Part shown: positions 33,375 to 40,659 of the stretch, piece by piece
Layout: every line of letters starts with the position of its first letter
Position numbering within the stretch: position 1 is the stretch's first letter
Source: Clostridium sp.
GTDB taxonomy: Bacteria; Bacillota; Clostridia; Oscillospirales; Acutalibacteraceae
NCBI GenBank assembly: GCA_023663865.1
Contig: JAMPGU010000021.1
Location: forward strand, 1 to 40,659
DNA: 40,659 bases
Direction: 5' to 3'
Notes under the pieces: generated by a model
Databases searched by the model: none
Told to the model about the DNA's origin: nothing
What the model saw: the letters and a program-made list of their open reading frames with translations, nothing else
Position numbers and translations under genes: made by a program

Positions 33375-34049
33375 TTAAAATATATTTATATCACTCAAAC
33401 TATCAAAACAAAAATCAGCATTACTGTTAAAGCCTTTATGTACTAGAACTGTAGTCATACCGGCATTATTTCCACCGATAATATCTGCACTTACACTATC
33501 ACCAATCATAATATACTGTTCATTCGGATAAAAAGATTTTGCAATATCGAAAATTTCAATCCTTGGCTTATCATAACCAACCTGTGCAGATACAACAAAT
33601 CTGTCAAAACATTCTGAAAGACCTAGCCCGCTCACCACATCAATAAGATCAGGATAATTATTTGACAGCAACACATTTTTATGACCTGATTTCACAGCAT
33701 TTTCAAGAACTGAAATTGTATCTGAATACAACGTATAATTTTCTATCTTTTTTATTATGGGACGAACAATAGCTGCAGCCTTCTTGGCGATATTTTCATC
33801 CGTTCCAAGATTTATGTAGTCCTTACAAATCTTATCTGTCATAAAATCCCACCATTTATCCCCTATGATATTACTGTAATCATTATCAGGAGTGTGCCAG
33901 GTAAATCCCGATGCCATACATTTTCTTATTTCATTAAAAGTAATTTTAGTTTTGTAATCAACTTCTTTAATTGCTGAATACACACTGTTACTCCATAACG
34001 GATTACTGCAAACCAACGTGCCATCGAAATCCCAAAATAATATTGACAT
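33375..34049 (-). CDS. HAD-superfamily hydrolase
   Basis: The 224-residue protein has the four HAD motifs: FWDFDGTLV (nucleophile D7 and D9), LLSNNYPD (motif II), YDKPRIEIF (motif III lysine) and MIGDSVSADIIGG (motif IV). The helical cap between motifs I and II suits a small phosphorylated metabolite, which I cannot identify. AAGGA precedes the ATG. It follows the nucleoside phosphorylase by 12 bases, so a sugar- or nucleotide-phosphate substrate is plausible. Confidence 0.83.
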   Translation of the reverse strand: MSILFWDFDGTLVCSNPLWSNSVYSAIKEVDYKTKITFNEIRKCMASGFTWHTPDNDYSNIIGDKWWDFMTDKICKDYINLGTDENIAKKAAAIVRPIIKKIENYTLYSDTISVLENAVKSGHKNVLLSNNYPDLIDVVSGLGLSECFDRFVVSAQVGYDKPRIEIFDIAKSFYPNEQYIMIGDSVSADIIGGNNAGMTTVLVHKGFNSNADFCFDSLSDINIF

Positions 34050-34061
34050 AATTTTATCCTT

Positions 34062-34817
34062 TTACAAATTTAGAGCGAATTTAATACACTCATCAAAAAA
34101 GCTATATCTCATATCCTTCGTCATTTTCCATTTCCAGCTAAACTCTTCCTCCGTTAAAGGATGCTTATCCGAGGCTATTAGAATGGAAACGACTTTCAGT
34201 CCCAAATATTTTCCTACACTGTAAAGCGCTGAGGTTTCCATATCTACACCGACAGCACCTTTATTTCGCCACAATTCTTCCTTATAAAATGTTTGTCTGT
34301 ATACAGCATCAGTCGAGACCAAAGGAAATGCTTTTGCCCCATTTATATGCTCCATTGCCTTTTGACAAAGCAGTGCATCCGGATATGCACATTCAATACA
34401 GCTGTAATAATGAAGCGATGTTCCCTCTTCCACAAAAGCCTTACTTGGGATAACGATATCACCACTGTCTACCTCTCTTGCAAAAGCACCAAACATACCG
34501 ACAGAAACAACGTTCTTTACACCTAAAGCCTTGAGTGTTTCTATCGTATCCACAGCCTGCGGAGCGCCTCTGCCGCCATCAAGAAAGCACACATCATAAT
34601 CACTGAATTTATAAACGGGACAGGATTTCAAAAATCTGCCGACACTGTTTGCTATCAATTCCGTTTTATAATGAGAGGTTATATACTCTTCCCAGCCATG
34701 CATATAGAACAACACAGCTGTTTCCGGCAGCTTAACGGCTGCAGCTTTATGACTGCTGTTAATATGCCCTTTTGCAGTTATAACTGCACTGGTGTTGTCA
34801 TTTTCATATCTCCACAT
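34062..34817 (-). CDS. Nucleoside phosphorylase family protein (PNP/UDP type)
   Basis: The 251-residue protein has the nucleoside phosphorylase fold: LGVKNVVSVGMFGAFAREVDSGDIVIPSKA resembles the phosphate-site region, and GVDMETSALYSVGKYLGLK is the ribose-binding MET motif. It would split a nucleoside with phosphate into a base and sugar 1-phosphate. Purine against pyrimidine specificity cannot be told. The ATG at 34817 lies 14 bases inside the transporter gene, implying coupling. The pairing suggests the transporter may import a nucleoside or glycoside; this is inference. Confidence 0.8.
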   Translation of the reverse strand: MWRYENDNTSAVITAKGHINSSHKAAAVKLPETAVLFYMHGWEEYITSHYKTELIANSVGRFLKSCPVYKFSDYDVCFLDGGRGAPQAVDTIETLKALGVKNVVSVGMFGAFAREVDSGDIVIPSKAFVEEGTSLHYYSCIECAYPDALLCQKAMEHINGAKAFPLVSTDAVYRQTFYKEELWRNKGAVGVDMETSALYSVGKYLGLKVVSILIASDKHPLTEEEFSWKWKMTKDMRYSFFDECIKFALNL

Positions 34818-36306
34818 TTTCACCACTTCTTACAGATATTTTTTCCTGATAATAAGGTGAGAGACCTGACTCGGCCTCGCCGGCTCTTCTTGCTTTCAGG
34901 TCACCCTCAACAATTGCTCTTTTCTCCTTCGTATATCTGACAAAGAGAAGCGGAATGATATAGAACACGCTGGCAACTGCAGGGGTAAGAACGACAAGAG
35001 GCCATATCCATTTATCAAAGGCTGCAGTCTGTGTACCGACATACACAGCCGCATCATCAATCGCCTTATATCCAAGAACAGCCAGTGCCAAGGTCGCAAG
35101 ACCGGAGGTAATACCGCTTGAAATTTTGGTAAAAGAGGTCTGCATTGAAAAGGTAATACCCTCTGTTCTCTTGCCTGTTTTCCATTCCATATAATCAATA
35201 CTATCACAGAAAATGGAGGTCTGTGCAATAGAAGCAGCACCGCTTGGAATACTTCCTATACCGATAATAATCATTGAAGTCCAAAGTTTTTTACCCTCAA
35301 AGCCTACAGAAAAGGCAATGACTCTGGCAATGATATTTACAACCTGAATGAAAATAAGCACATTAACATAATTGCCCATAAGCCTTTTCAGCTTATCAGC
35401 AAAAATCATACCGATAAAGCCGGGCAGTCCTGTTAAGATAAAATAAATCGTCGTTAATCCAAGCGCACCGATTATGCTGTTACCGCCAAGAAAATCGGCA
35501 GAAATCTCATATTTAAAGAAGTAGGTTACCAAACTTGCGCCGAAGCCAAGTGCACCGAAAAGGTTGGACAATGTAACAAGCAAAAGCATTTTATTTTTGA
35601 ACAGCAGTAAAAAGCTCTCCTTCATAGAGGACTGCTGATCCTGCTGGTTTACATGAATTCGCTCCTTGGCATAGGAACAGCGATAGCTAATCATTGCACC
35701 GCCCAATCCAAATATTATGGCAAATACCAGTGTTACGAAGGACATACTTACGCCCTTGGCATTCGCTATCATTTCAAGCACCATTGGCAATACTGTACTG
35801 AGAGCACTGTAAACGCAGCTGCCTATTGTTCTTGCCCACTGAACAAAACGATCACGCTCTGCAGAATTGGGAGAAACAGTGGCGGTAATGCCCCACACAC
35901 ATACATCCTGAACGGTATAGGACAAATCCCAACAAATATACATTATGATAAAATACGCTACTCTGAGCCACAGCAAATCCTCTTTTGTAGAAAAGACAAG
36001 AAATAACAGCACCGTAAACACACCCACAGGAAGAGGGGTATATTTAAGAAACGGACGCATTTTTTCGCCGTTTTTAAAGGAATGCCTATCAATAAATGAG
36101 CCTACAATAGGGTCATTTATTCCGTCCCAAACCTTCATTACAATAAGCAGGACAGACACTGTAATTGCAGGGAACAGTGCAATATCCGTCATAAAATATG
36201 TAAAAAACGAGGCACCCACCAGTGAATAAACCATATTCTGACCGCACAGTCCGAATATAAAGCCCCGTTTTTCCTTTTTGCCTATGTAGTTTCTTTCCTC
36301 ACTCAT
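34804..36306 (-). CDS. GPH-family cation:sugar symporter (MFS)
   Basis: The 500-residue protein has about 12 spans. It opens with RGFIFGLCGQNMVYSLVGAS and has GINDPIVGSFIDR then KMRPFLKYTPLPVG, the loop typical of glycoside-pentoside-hexuronide:cation symporters such as MelB and XynB. The SIAQTSIFCDSIDYMEWKTGKR region near residue 360 is also characteristic. The substrate is unknown. The start codon has no close SD (AAAGG lies 14 bases away). The 200-base upstream gap holds an inverted-repeat promoter and a leader hairpin, so expression is probably regulated. Confidence 0.88.
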   Translation of the reverse strand: MSEERNYIGKKEKRGFIFGLCGQNMVYSLVGASFFTYFMTDIALFPAITVSVLLIVMKVWDGINDPIVGSFIDRHSFKNGEKMRPFLKYTPLPVGVFTVLLFLVFSTKEDLLWLRVAYFIIMYICWDLSYTVQDVCVWGITATVSPNSAERDRFVQWARTIGSCVYSALSTVLPMVLEMIANAKGVSMSFVTLVFAIIFGLGGAMISYRCSYAKERIHVNQQDQQSSMKESFLLLFKNKMLLLVTLSNLFGALGFGASLVTYFFKYEISADFLGGNSIIGALGLTTIYFILTGLPGFIGMIFADKLKRLMGNYVNVLIFIQVVNIIARVIAFSVGFEGKKLWTSMIIIGIGSIPSGAASIAQTSIFCDSIDYMEWKTGKRTEGITFSMQTSFTKISSGITSGLATLALAVLGYKAIDDAAVYVGTQTAAFDKWIWPLVVLTPAVASVFYIIPLLFVRYTKEKRAIVEGDLKARRAGEAESGLSPYYQEKISVRSGENVEI

Positions 36307-36345
36307 ATCAAGTCACATAGCCTTTCCGACCGCAAAAGCATTTTG

Positions 36346-36380
36346 CATTATGCCTTGCTGCAGTCTGACAAAGCATAATG
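36346..36380 (-). promoter_or_regulatory. Leader hairpin of the transporter operon
   Basis: In minus-strand RNA CAUUAUGCUUUG (36380-36369) pairs with CAAGGCAUAAUG (36357-36346), a 12-bp stem with one G-U pair and an 11-base loop. A second small hairpin (GCAAAA/UUUUGC) follows at about 36332-36346. It ends 40 bases before the start codon. There is no U tract, and I recognise no riboswitch class. Confidence 0.55.
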
Positions 36381-36454
36381 GGGCATCATAATAAAACAGA
36401 TTTATATATCGGTTTCAAAATTTTTCCGTGCAAAGATATACACAGATGCCATTG

Positions 36455-36477
36455 TACTATACTTTGATTATATAGTA
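36455..36477 (-). promoter_or_regulatory. Candidate promoter/operator of the transporter operon
   Basis: TACTATA (36455-36461) and TATAGTA (36471-36477) are perfect 7-bp inverted repeats with a 9-base spacer, overlapping a perfect TATAAT -10 box on the minus strand (36472-36467). The -35 region is poor, which suits an activated or repressed promoter. The rest of the 36307-36509 gap holds only the leader hairpin. Confidence 0.4.
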
Positions 36478-36509
36478 TTTATCGCCATAATAAAAGGACT
36501 TTTAGCAAT

Positions 36510-37166
36510 TTATTTATTACAAATTAAATTTTTCAATTCATCAACTGTTTTTACAATATAGGTTGCACCTGCACAATGAAGCTCTTCGTAATCACCATAT
36601 CCATACTCAACACCGATTGAATCAATGCCAACAGCTTTTGCACCGAATATATCATGCTTTCTGTCACCAATCATAACCGCTTTTGACTTGTCTGTAATTT
36701 TGCATTGATGCATTGCATATTCAATAACCTCAGCTTTTTTTGAACGTGTACCATCCATATTTGAGCCTGCAATAAATTCAAAATACTTTGCAAGACCAAA
36801 ATGTTCCATAATTTTATCCGTAAACTTCTGCGGCTTAGAGGTTGCAACGATAAGCCTTTTACCCTGCTTAACAAGCTCATTCAATAAAGAAGGTATGCCC
36901 TCATAAACCTGATTTTCCAAAAGGCCTTTAGTGCTGAAGTATTCACGATAGAACAATACAGCCTCCATAGATTTATCATCATCAAAACCATAAAACTCCT
37001 TAAAGGATTCGTGAAGAGGAGGTCCCAAAAATTTCTTGAGTGTATTCGTATCATCAACCTCTATATTATATTTTTTCAGCGCATAGATTATAGAGTTAAT
37101 AATACCCGGTGATGAATCTGTCAAAGTACCGTCAAGGTCAAATAGAATTACATCATAATTTTTCAT
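36510..37166 (-). CDS. HAD hydrolase, phosphoglycolate phosphatase-like
   Basis: This 218-residue protein has the motifs FDLDGTLTDSSPG (nucleophile D11, acid D13), IVATSKPQKFT (motif II), KKAEVI (motif III lysine) and VMIGDRKHDIFGAKAVG (motif IV). An alpha-helical C1 cap lies between motifs I and II. The family includes Gph and PpaX-like phosphatases; the physiological substrate is not determined. GGAG lies upstream of the ATG. It is the last gene of the methyltransferase-Cof-HAD trio. Confidence 0.85.
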   Translation of the reverse strand: MKNYDVILFDLDGTLTDSSPGIINSIIYALKKYNIEVDDTNTLKKFLGPPLHESFKEFYGFDDDKSMEAVLFYREYFSTKGLLENQVYEGIPSLLNELVKQGKRLIVATSKPQKFTDKIMEHFGLAKYFEFIAGSNMDGTRSKKAEVIEYAMHQCKITDKSKAVMIGDRKHDIFGAKAVGIDSIGVEYGYGDYEELHCAGATYIVKTVDELKNLICNK

Positions 37167-37198
37167 AGCGTTCTCCTTTTTAATAAAATTCTTACTAA

Positions 37199-38023
37199 TT
37201 AATCGTTAACTAATGGGTTTACATTTTCAGCAAGCCATTTTGCAACACCATCATTATTATTACTGTCAATGATTTCTGCAGCAATTGCTTTAAGCTCATC
37301 AACCGCATTGGAAACCGCATAGCATTCATCAGCAATTTTAAACATATCCACATCATTTATTCCATCACCAAAAGCAACTATTTTGTCACAGGAAAGCAAC
37401 TTCTTCAAGGTCAGAATACCATTCGCTTTTGTAGCTTCAAGCGGCATAATTTCAAGCCATTGCGTATCATCATAAATATCTCTTTGATAAAGACAATTAA
37501 ATTGATTTTTATATTTATTATAAAAAGACTGAAGATGCTCATCATCATAAATACAAGAAATATAAAAAATATCGCCTTTCAATAAATCCGTTTCATTTTC
37601 AACAGGATTGTCACGGCTGTCGCCCTTGCGTGATTCGAGAAAAAGCTTTTGCCCTGCATTACACTTATCTTTTATATAAGAAAATTTTTCTTCGTCATCT
37701 ATAATACTATAAACGATTGGATTAATACCGCCATCAAGCAGTTCAATAATTATATCTTTAATATCACTCTGAAAAAAATTTGATATCAATCTTTCGCCTG
37801 TTAAATTATCTATAACGAATGTTCCATTATAAACAACAAGCGGTATTTGAGCTGATATACCTTTTGCTGCACGGCGAGCTGTAGAATAACTTCGTGCAGT
37901 TGCATAAGAAAACAAAACACCTTTCTCAGCAAGAGAATTAATTATATCATTTGTGAACTGTGATGTTGTTTGATTGCTGTTTAAAAGTGTTCCGTCCAAG
38001 TCCGATACATAAAGTGTTTTCAT
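37199..38023 (-). CDS. Cof-type HAD-IIB sugar-phosphatase family hydrolase
   Basis: The 274-residue protein begins MKTLYVSDLDGTLLNSNQ (motif I) and ends with KIVAFGDGINDVDMFKIAD (motif IV). A large C2B alpha/beta cap occupies residues 85-185. These Cof/YidA-like enzymes dephosphorylate sugar phosphates or flavin precursors with loose specificity. The ATG at 38023 has GGAG 8 bases upstream; the longer in-frame start at 38068 lacks one. Confidence 0.88.
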   Translation of the reverse strand: MKTLYVSDLDGTLLNSNQTTSQFTNDIINSLAEKGVLFSYATARSYSTARRAAKGISAQIPLVVYNGTFVIDNLTGERLISNFFQSDIKDIIIELLDGGINPIVYSIIDDEEKFSYIKDKCNAGQKLFLESRKGDSRDNPVENETDLLKGDIFYISCIYDDEHLQSFYNKYKNQFNCLYQRDIYDDTQWLEIMPLEATKANGILTLKKLLSCDKIVAFGDGINDVDMFKIADECYAVSNAVDELKAIAAEIIDSNNNDGVAKWLAENVNPLVND

Positions 38024-38048
38024 AATACTTTCTCCGAAATAAAAAAAC

Positions 38049-38798
38049 TTAATAACCAATATAAGCATCCGTCTTATTATTCATTTTCACTAACTCATTA
38101 ACAGCATATTTATCAAAGAGTTTTTCAAGGGATGCTATATAATCATCAAAGTATTCATCCCCCTCCTGCAAGGAATATGAACCTGAAAGACTTCTTGAAA
38201 TAAACATATCCTTAGTAAACATAAGCGGATTATCAAAGATAATATGTTCATATCTTCCGTTAAAAAATTCTGCAAAGCGAATATCATCTACTTTGGTTCC
38301 GCCATGAAATCCCTTAAAGCGAGGACAATACTTTGAATATATTTCATAGCTTTCTCTGTTAAAATCAGAAGTCAGATCTCTGCTGTTCCATATAAGTATT
38401 ATTTTGGAATTATCCTTTTTTATCCTGTCACACTCAAGACGAAATTTCTTTATATCAAACCAATGAAAAGCCTGTGCAACAGTAATTAAATCAACGCAAT
38501 AATCAGGCAGCAAGGTATTCTCAGAATTACCGCTTACTGATATAAAGTTGCTGTATTTAGATAATTCTCTTTCAGCAACGGAGCGCATATCTTCATTAGG
38601 CTCAACAGCATAAACTGTACTGCCTTTATCAAGCAGCTGCTTAGTCAGCTTTCCTGTACCGGAACCAATATCTGCGATTACTGAATTGCTTGAAACACCA
38701 TAATTGGTATATAATTCATCAATTAATGCCTTCGGATATGCGGGTCTGGCGATTGTGTAAACCTCTGCCCTTCCGCTAAAAAGGTTTGTATTATTCAT
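38049..38798 (-). CDS. Class I SAM-dependent methyltransferase
   Basis: The 249-residue protein has LFSGRAEVYTIARPAYPKAL at the N-terminus, motif I VIADIGSGTGKLTKQLL near 40-56, the SAM-ribose acid in VYAVEPNEDMR, and VDLITVAQAFHWFD as motif IV. It belongs to the broad UbiE/YafE-like group common in clostridial genomes, with unknown small-molecule substrates. A GAGG site lies 6 bases before the ATG at 38798, but the gene begins only 10 bases after the U tract of the tsf terminator, leaving no room for a promoter. Confidence 0.85.
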   Translation of the reverse strand: MNNTNLFSGRAEVYTIARPAYPKALIDELYTNYGVSSNSVIADIGSGTGKLTKQLLDKGSTVYAVEPNEDMRSVAERELSKYSNFISVSGNSENTLLPDYCVDLITVAQAFHWFDIKKFRLECDRIKKDNSKIILIWNSRDLTSDFNRESYEIYSKYCPRFKGFHGGTKVDDIRFAEFFNGRYEHIIFDNPLMFTKDMFISRSLSGSYSLQEGDEYFDDYIASLEKLFDKYAVNELVKMNNKTDAYIGY

Positions 38799-38808
38799 AT
38801 AACACCTC

Positions 38809-38838
38809 AAAAAAAACGGCTGTCTTTCGACAGCCGTT
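38809..38838 (-). terminator. Strong rho-independent terminator after tsf
   Basis: In minus-strand RNA AACGGCUGUC (38838-38829) and GACAGCCGUU (38824-38815) form a perfect 10-bp stem capped by a GAAA tetraloop, followed by an eight-U tract. It lies just after the tsf stop codon. Confidence 0.95.
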
Positions 38839-38843
38839 AAATA

Positions 38844-39782
38844 TTAACCATTGATTTGCTTTGCGATTTCTTCAGCGAAGTTCTCTTCTCTCTTCTCAAT
38901 TCCATCGCCCTTCATCATTCTGATGAAGCCTGTAGCCTTAATTTCAGTGCCAAGCTCCTTAGCAACAGAATCAATATAGCCCTTAACTGAACCCTGGAAT
39001 AAGTCACCGCGAACAAATTCCTGCTCAACCAAGCAGTTCTCTTTGTAATACTTGCCCATCTTACCGGCAGCAATCTTAGCAAGAACCTGCTCCGGCTTGC
39101 TAGCCATTTTAGGATCTTCCTTCATCTGAGCAGCAAGGATAGCCTTCTCATGCTCAACAACCTCTGCAGGAACAGCAGCCTCGTCAAGATAGCTTGGGTT
39201 CATAGCAGCAATCTGCATAGCTACATTCTTACCCATAGCCTCAAACTCAGGTGCAGCAGCCTTTGACTCATCAGCAACATCAAAACCAATCATAACACCA
39301 ACTGCTCCGCCGCCGTGGATGTAAGTTGAAACAACGCCATCCATTCTCTCAAAACGACGAACCTTCATATTCTCACCGATAGCAAGAACAAGGTCATTAA
39401 GAGTCTCTGTAACAGTTCTGCCTGTACCGTCAAACTCTGTATTGCAAAGAGCTTCAACATCAGCAGGATCTGTAGCAATAATTGTCTTTGCTACGCCTGT
39501 AACAAAATCCATAAACTTTTCATTCTTTGCAACAAAGTCTGTCTCTGAGTTAACCTCAACAACAACACCCTTCTTTGCAGCTGCATCATAGTAAGGTAAT
39601 ACAACACCCTCTGCAGCAATTCTTGTTGCCTTCTTTGCAGCAGCAGCAAGACCTCTTTCTCTAAGGAAGTCAACAGCCTTATCCATATCGCCGTCAGCTT
39701 CTGTAAGAGCCTTTTTACATTCCATCATACCAACGCCGGTCTTCTCACGAAGAGCCTTTACGTCCTGAGCTGTAAATGCCAT
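38844..39782 (-). CDS. tsf: Translation elongation factor Ts
   Basis: The 312-residue protein has the N-terminal UBA-like domain (MAFTAQDVKALREKTGVGMM then CKKALTEADGD), the TDFVAKN motif that drives nucleotide exchange on EF-Tu, HGGGAVGVMIGFD, and a coiled-coil C-terminal half. It is slightly longer than the E. coli protein (283), as is common in Firmicutes. GGAGG precedes the ATG; it lies 39 bases after rpsB. Confidence 0.98.
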   Translation of the reverse strand: MAFTAQDVKALREKTGVGMMECKKALTEADGDMDKAVDFLRERGLAAAAKKATRIAAEGVVLPYYDAAAKKGVVVEVNSETDFVAKNEKFMDFVTGVAKTIIATDPADVEALCNTEFDGTGRTVTETLNDLVLAIGENMKVRRFERMDGVVSTYIHGGGAVGVMIGFDVADESKAAAPEFEAMGKNVAMQIAAMNPSYLDEAAVPAEVVEHEKAILAAQMKEDPKMASKPEQVLAKIAAGKMGKYYKENCLVEQEFVRGDLFQGSVKGYIDSVAKELGTEIKATGFIRMMKGDGIEKREENFAEEIAKQING

Positions 39783-39821
39783 TTATTTCTTCCTCCTATT
39801 GAGTAGTATATATTAATTTAA

Positions 39822-40568
39822 TTATTCAGCAGCTTCTTCCTCAGCCTCTGCCTTTTCTGCAGGAGCTTCGTCTGCTACGTCCTTACCGTCACGTCCCTCG
39901 ATAACAGCGTTAGCCATTGCACCGGCAATAAGCTTAACTGCACGAATAGCATCATCGTTACCGGGAATTACATAATCAATTTCATCAGGATCACAGTTTG
40001 TATCAACAATAGCTACGATTGGAAGACCAAGCTTCATAGCCTCTGATACAGCGATTCTCTCCTTACGTGGGTCAACAATGAACATAGCGTTAGGAATCTT
40101 CTTCATTTCTGTGATACCGCCAAGGTACTTCTCAAGCTTTTCAATTTCAAGCTCAAGGCCAACAACTTCCTTCTTTGGAAGAAGATCAAATGTGCCGTCC
40201 TCTCTCATAGCCTTTAACTGAGCAAGACGAGCAACTCTGCCGCGAATAGTCTTGAAGTTTGTAAGCATACCGCCAAGCCATCTAGCGTTTACATAAGGCA
40301 TTGCACAACGCTCAGCCTCTTCCTTAACAGAATCCTGAGCCTGCTTCTTTGTACCAACAAAGATGATTGAGCCGCCTTCTGCTGCTAAATCACGAACGAA
40401 CATATAAGCCTCATCAAGCTTCTTAACTGTTTTCTGAAGGTCGATGATGTAGATGCCGTTACGCTCTGTGAAGATGTACTCAGCCATTTTAGGGTTCCAT
40501 CTTCTTGTCTGATGTCCGAAGTGAACACCTGCTTCTAAAAGCTGTTTCATTGAAACTACATTTGCCAT
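39822..40568 (-). CDS. rpsB: 30S ribosomal protein S2
   Basis: The 248-residue protein begins [20 protein letters not shown] and has [36 protein letters not shown], and [12 protein letters not shown] then [23 protein letters not shown], all diagnostic of S2. An acidic C-terminal tail follows residue 225. The ATG at 40568 is set by AAGGAGG 8 bases upstream; in-frame codons upstream to 40616 lie in the leader and look untranslated. Confidence 0.98.
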   Translation of the reverse strand: MANVVSMKQLLEAGVHFGHQTRRWNPKMAEYIFTERNGIYIIDLQKTVKKLDEAYMFVRDLAAEGGSIIFVGTKKQAQDSVKEEAERCAMPYVNARWLGGMLTNFKTIRGRVARLAQLKAMREDGTFDLLPKKEVVGLELEIEKLEKYLGGITEMKKIPNAMFIVDPRKERIAVSEAMKLGLPIVAIVDTNCDPDEIDYVIPGNDDAIRAVKLIAGAMANAVIEGRDGKDVADEAPAEKAEAEEEAAE

Positions 40569-40598
40569 AATAATTTCCTCCTTTAAGGTTAAATCCTC

Positions 40599-40653
40599 CA
40601 TAATCAAGCTTGGCACGAGCCGGAATTTATAACCTATGGCTCACTTGATTATG
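40599..40653 (-). promoter_or_regulatory. Structured 5' leader of rpsB
   Basis: In minus-strand RNA CAUAAUCAAG (40653-40644) pairs perfectly with CUUGAUUAUG (40608-40599), and inside it GAGCC (40642-40638) pairs with GGCUC (40621-40617). The fold ends 30 bases before the start codon and leaves the GGAGG site free. Its place suggests autoregulation by S2, but I cannot match it to a named leader family; the window ends 6 bases upstream. Confidence 0.6.
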
Positions 40654-40659
40654 TGCGTA

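Noticed and set aside
34804..36306. Split or frameshifted transporter suggested by overlapping frames
   Set aside because: The 500-codon frame is continuous and has the full set of GPH-symporter segments.
13324..38798. A new defence or antiphage island made of the methyltransferases and HAD proteins
   Set aside because: The genes are scattered among housekeeping operons, the methyltransferases are not DNA-modification types (no NPPY/DPPY with a recognition domain), and no nuclease, helicase, toxin or sensor gene accompanies them.

Overview
The window is about 40.7 kb from the chromosome of a low-GC, spore-forming Firmicute of the Clostridia. It is most likely in the Oscillospirales/Ruminococcaceae neighbourhood, but that placement is inference. 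The evidence is a yabM/N/O/P/Q-divIC sporulation and division cluster, a PolC-type replicase, the rpsB-tsf-pyrH-frr-uppS-cdsA-dxr-rseP-ispG-polC housekeeping run, and a secreted leucine-rich-repeat protein with a dockerin-like C-terminus. Every gene I accept lies on the minus strand, so transcription runs from high to low coordinates. I found no tRNA, rRNA, CRISPR array, transposase or prophage gene. No stretch over 300 bases lacks a gene; the longest gaps are 36307-36509 and 14089-14238.

Layout in transcription order. (1) 40659-38844: rpsB and tsf behind a foldable leader, ending in a strong terminator. (2) 38798-30117: an accessory block that separates tsf from pyrH. It holds a methyltransferase, three HAD phosphatases, a GPH-type sugar symporter, a nucleoside phosphorylase, an FMN reductase and the large secreted LRR/CxxC-array protein. 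(3) 29994-19980: pyrH-frr-uppS-cdsA-dxr-rseP-ispG-polC, covering UMP phosphorylation, ribosome recycling, undecaprenyl and phospholipid precursor synthesis, the MEP pathway, intramembrane proteolysis and replication. (4) 19883-6229: a histidine-led operon of hisZG (one fused gene), hisD, a ComEC-like hydrolase, a DUF3006 gene, hisB, hisA, hisI, an inserted methyltransferase and hisE, running on with very tight junctions into recJ, rel, dtd, an MBL hydrolase and hemZ. (5) 6171-1361: a small coiled-coil protein, then spoVB, mazG, hup, rqcP, yabP, yabQ and divIC, the Bacillus yabM-divIC order with an HU gene added. (6) 1257-1: an RNA methyltransferase and the first codons of a probable phosphohexomutase.

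The most notable points are these. The PolC lacks the inserted DnaQ-type 3'-5' exonuclease domain while its PHP domain keeps a full-looking set of metal ligands. HisZ and HisG are fused. A methyltransferase gene inside the his operon is bracketed by 13-bp direct repeats and preceded by a nested fold-back that would hide its ribosome binding site on read-through RNA. A 12-12-12 inverted repeat covers the -10 box of the his promoter. The accessory block begins immediately behind the tsf terminator with no room for a promoter.
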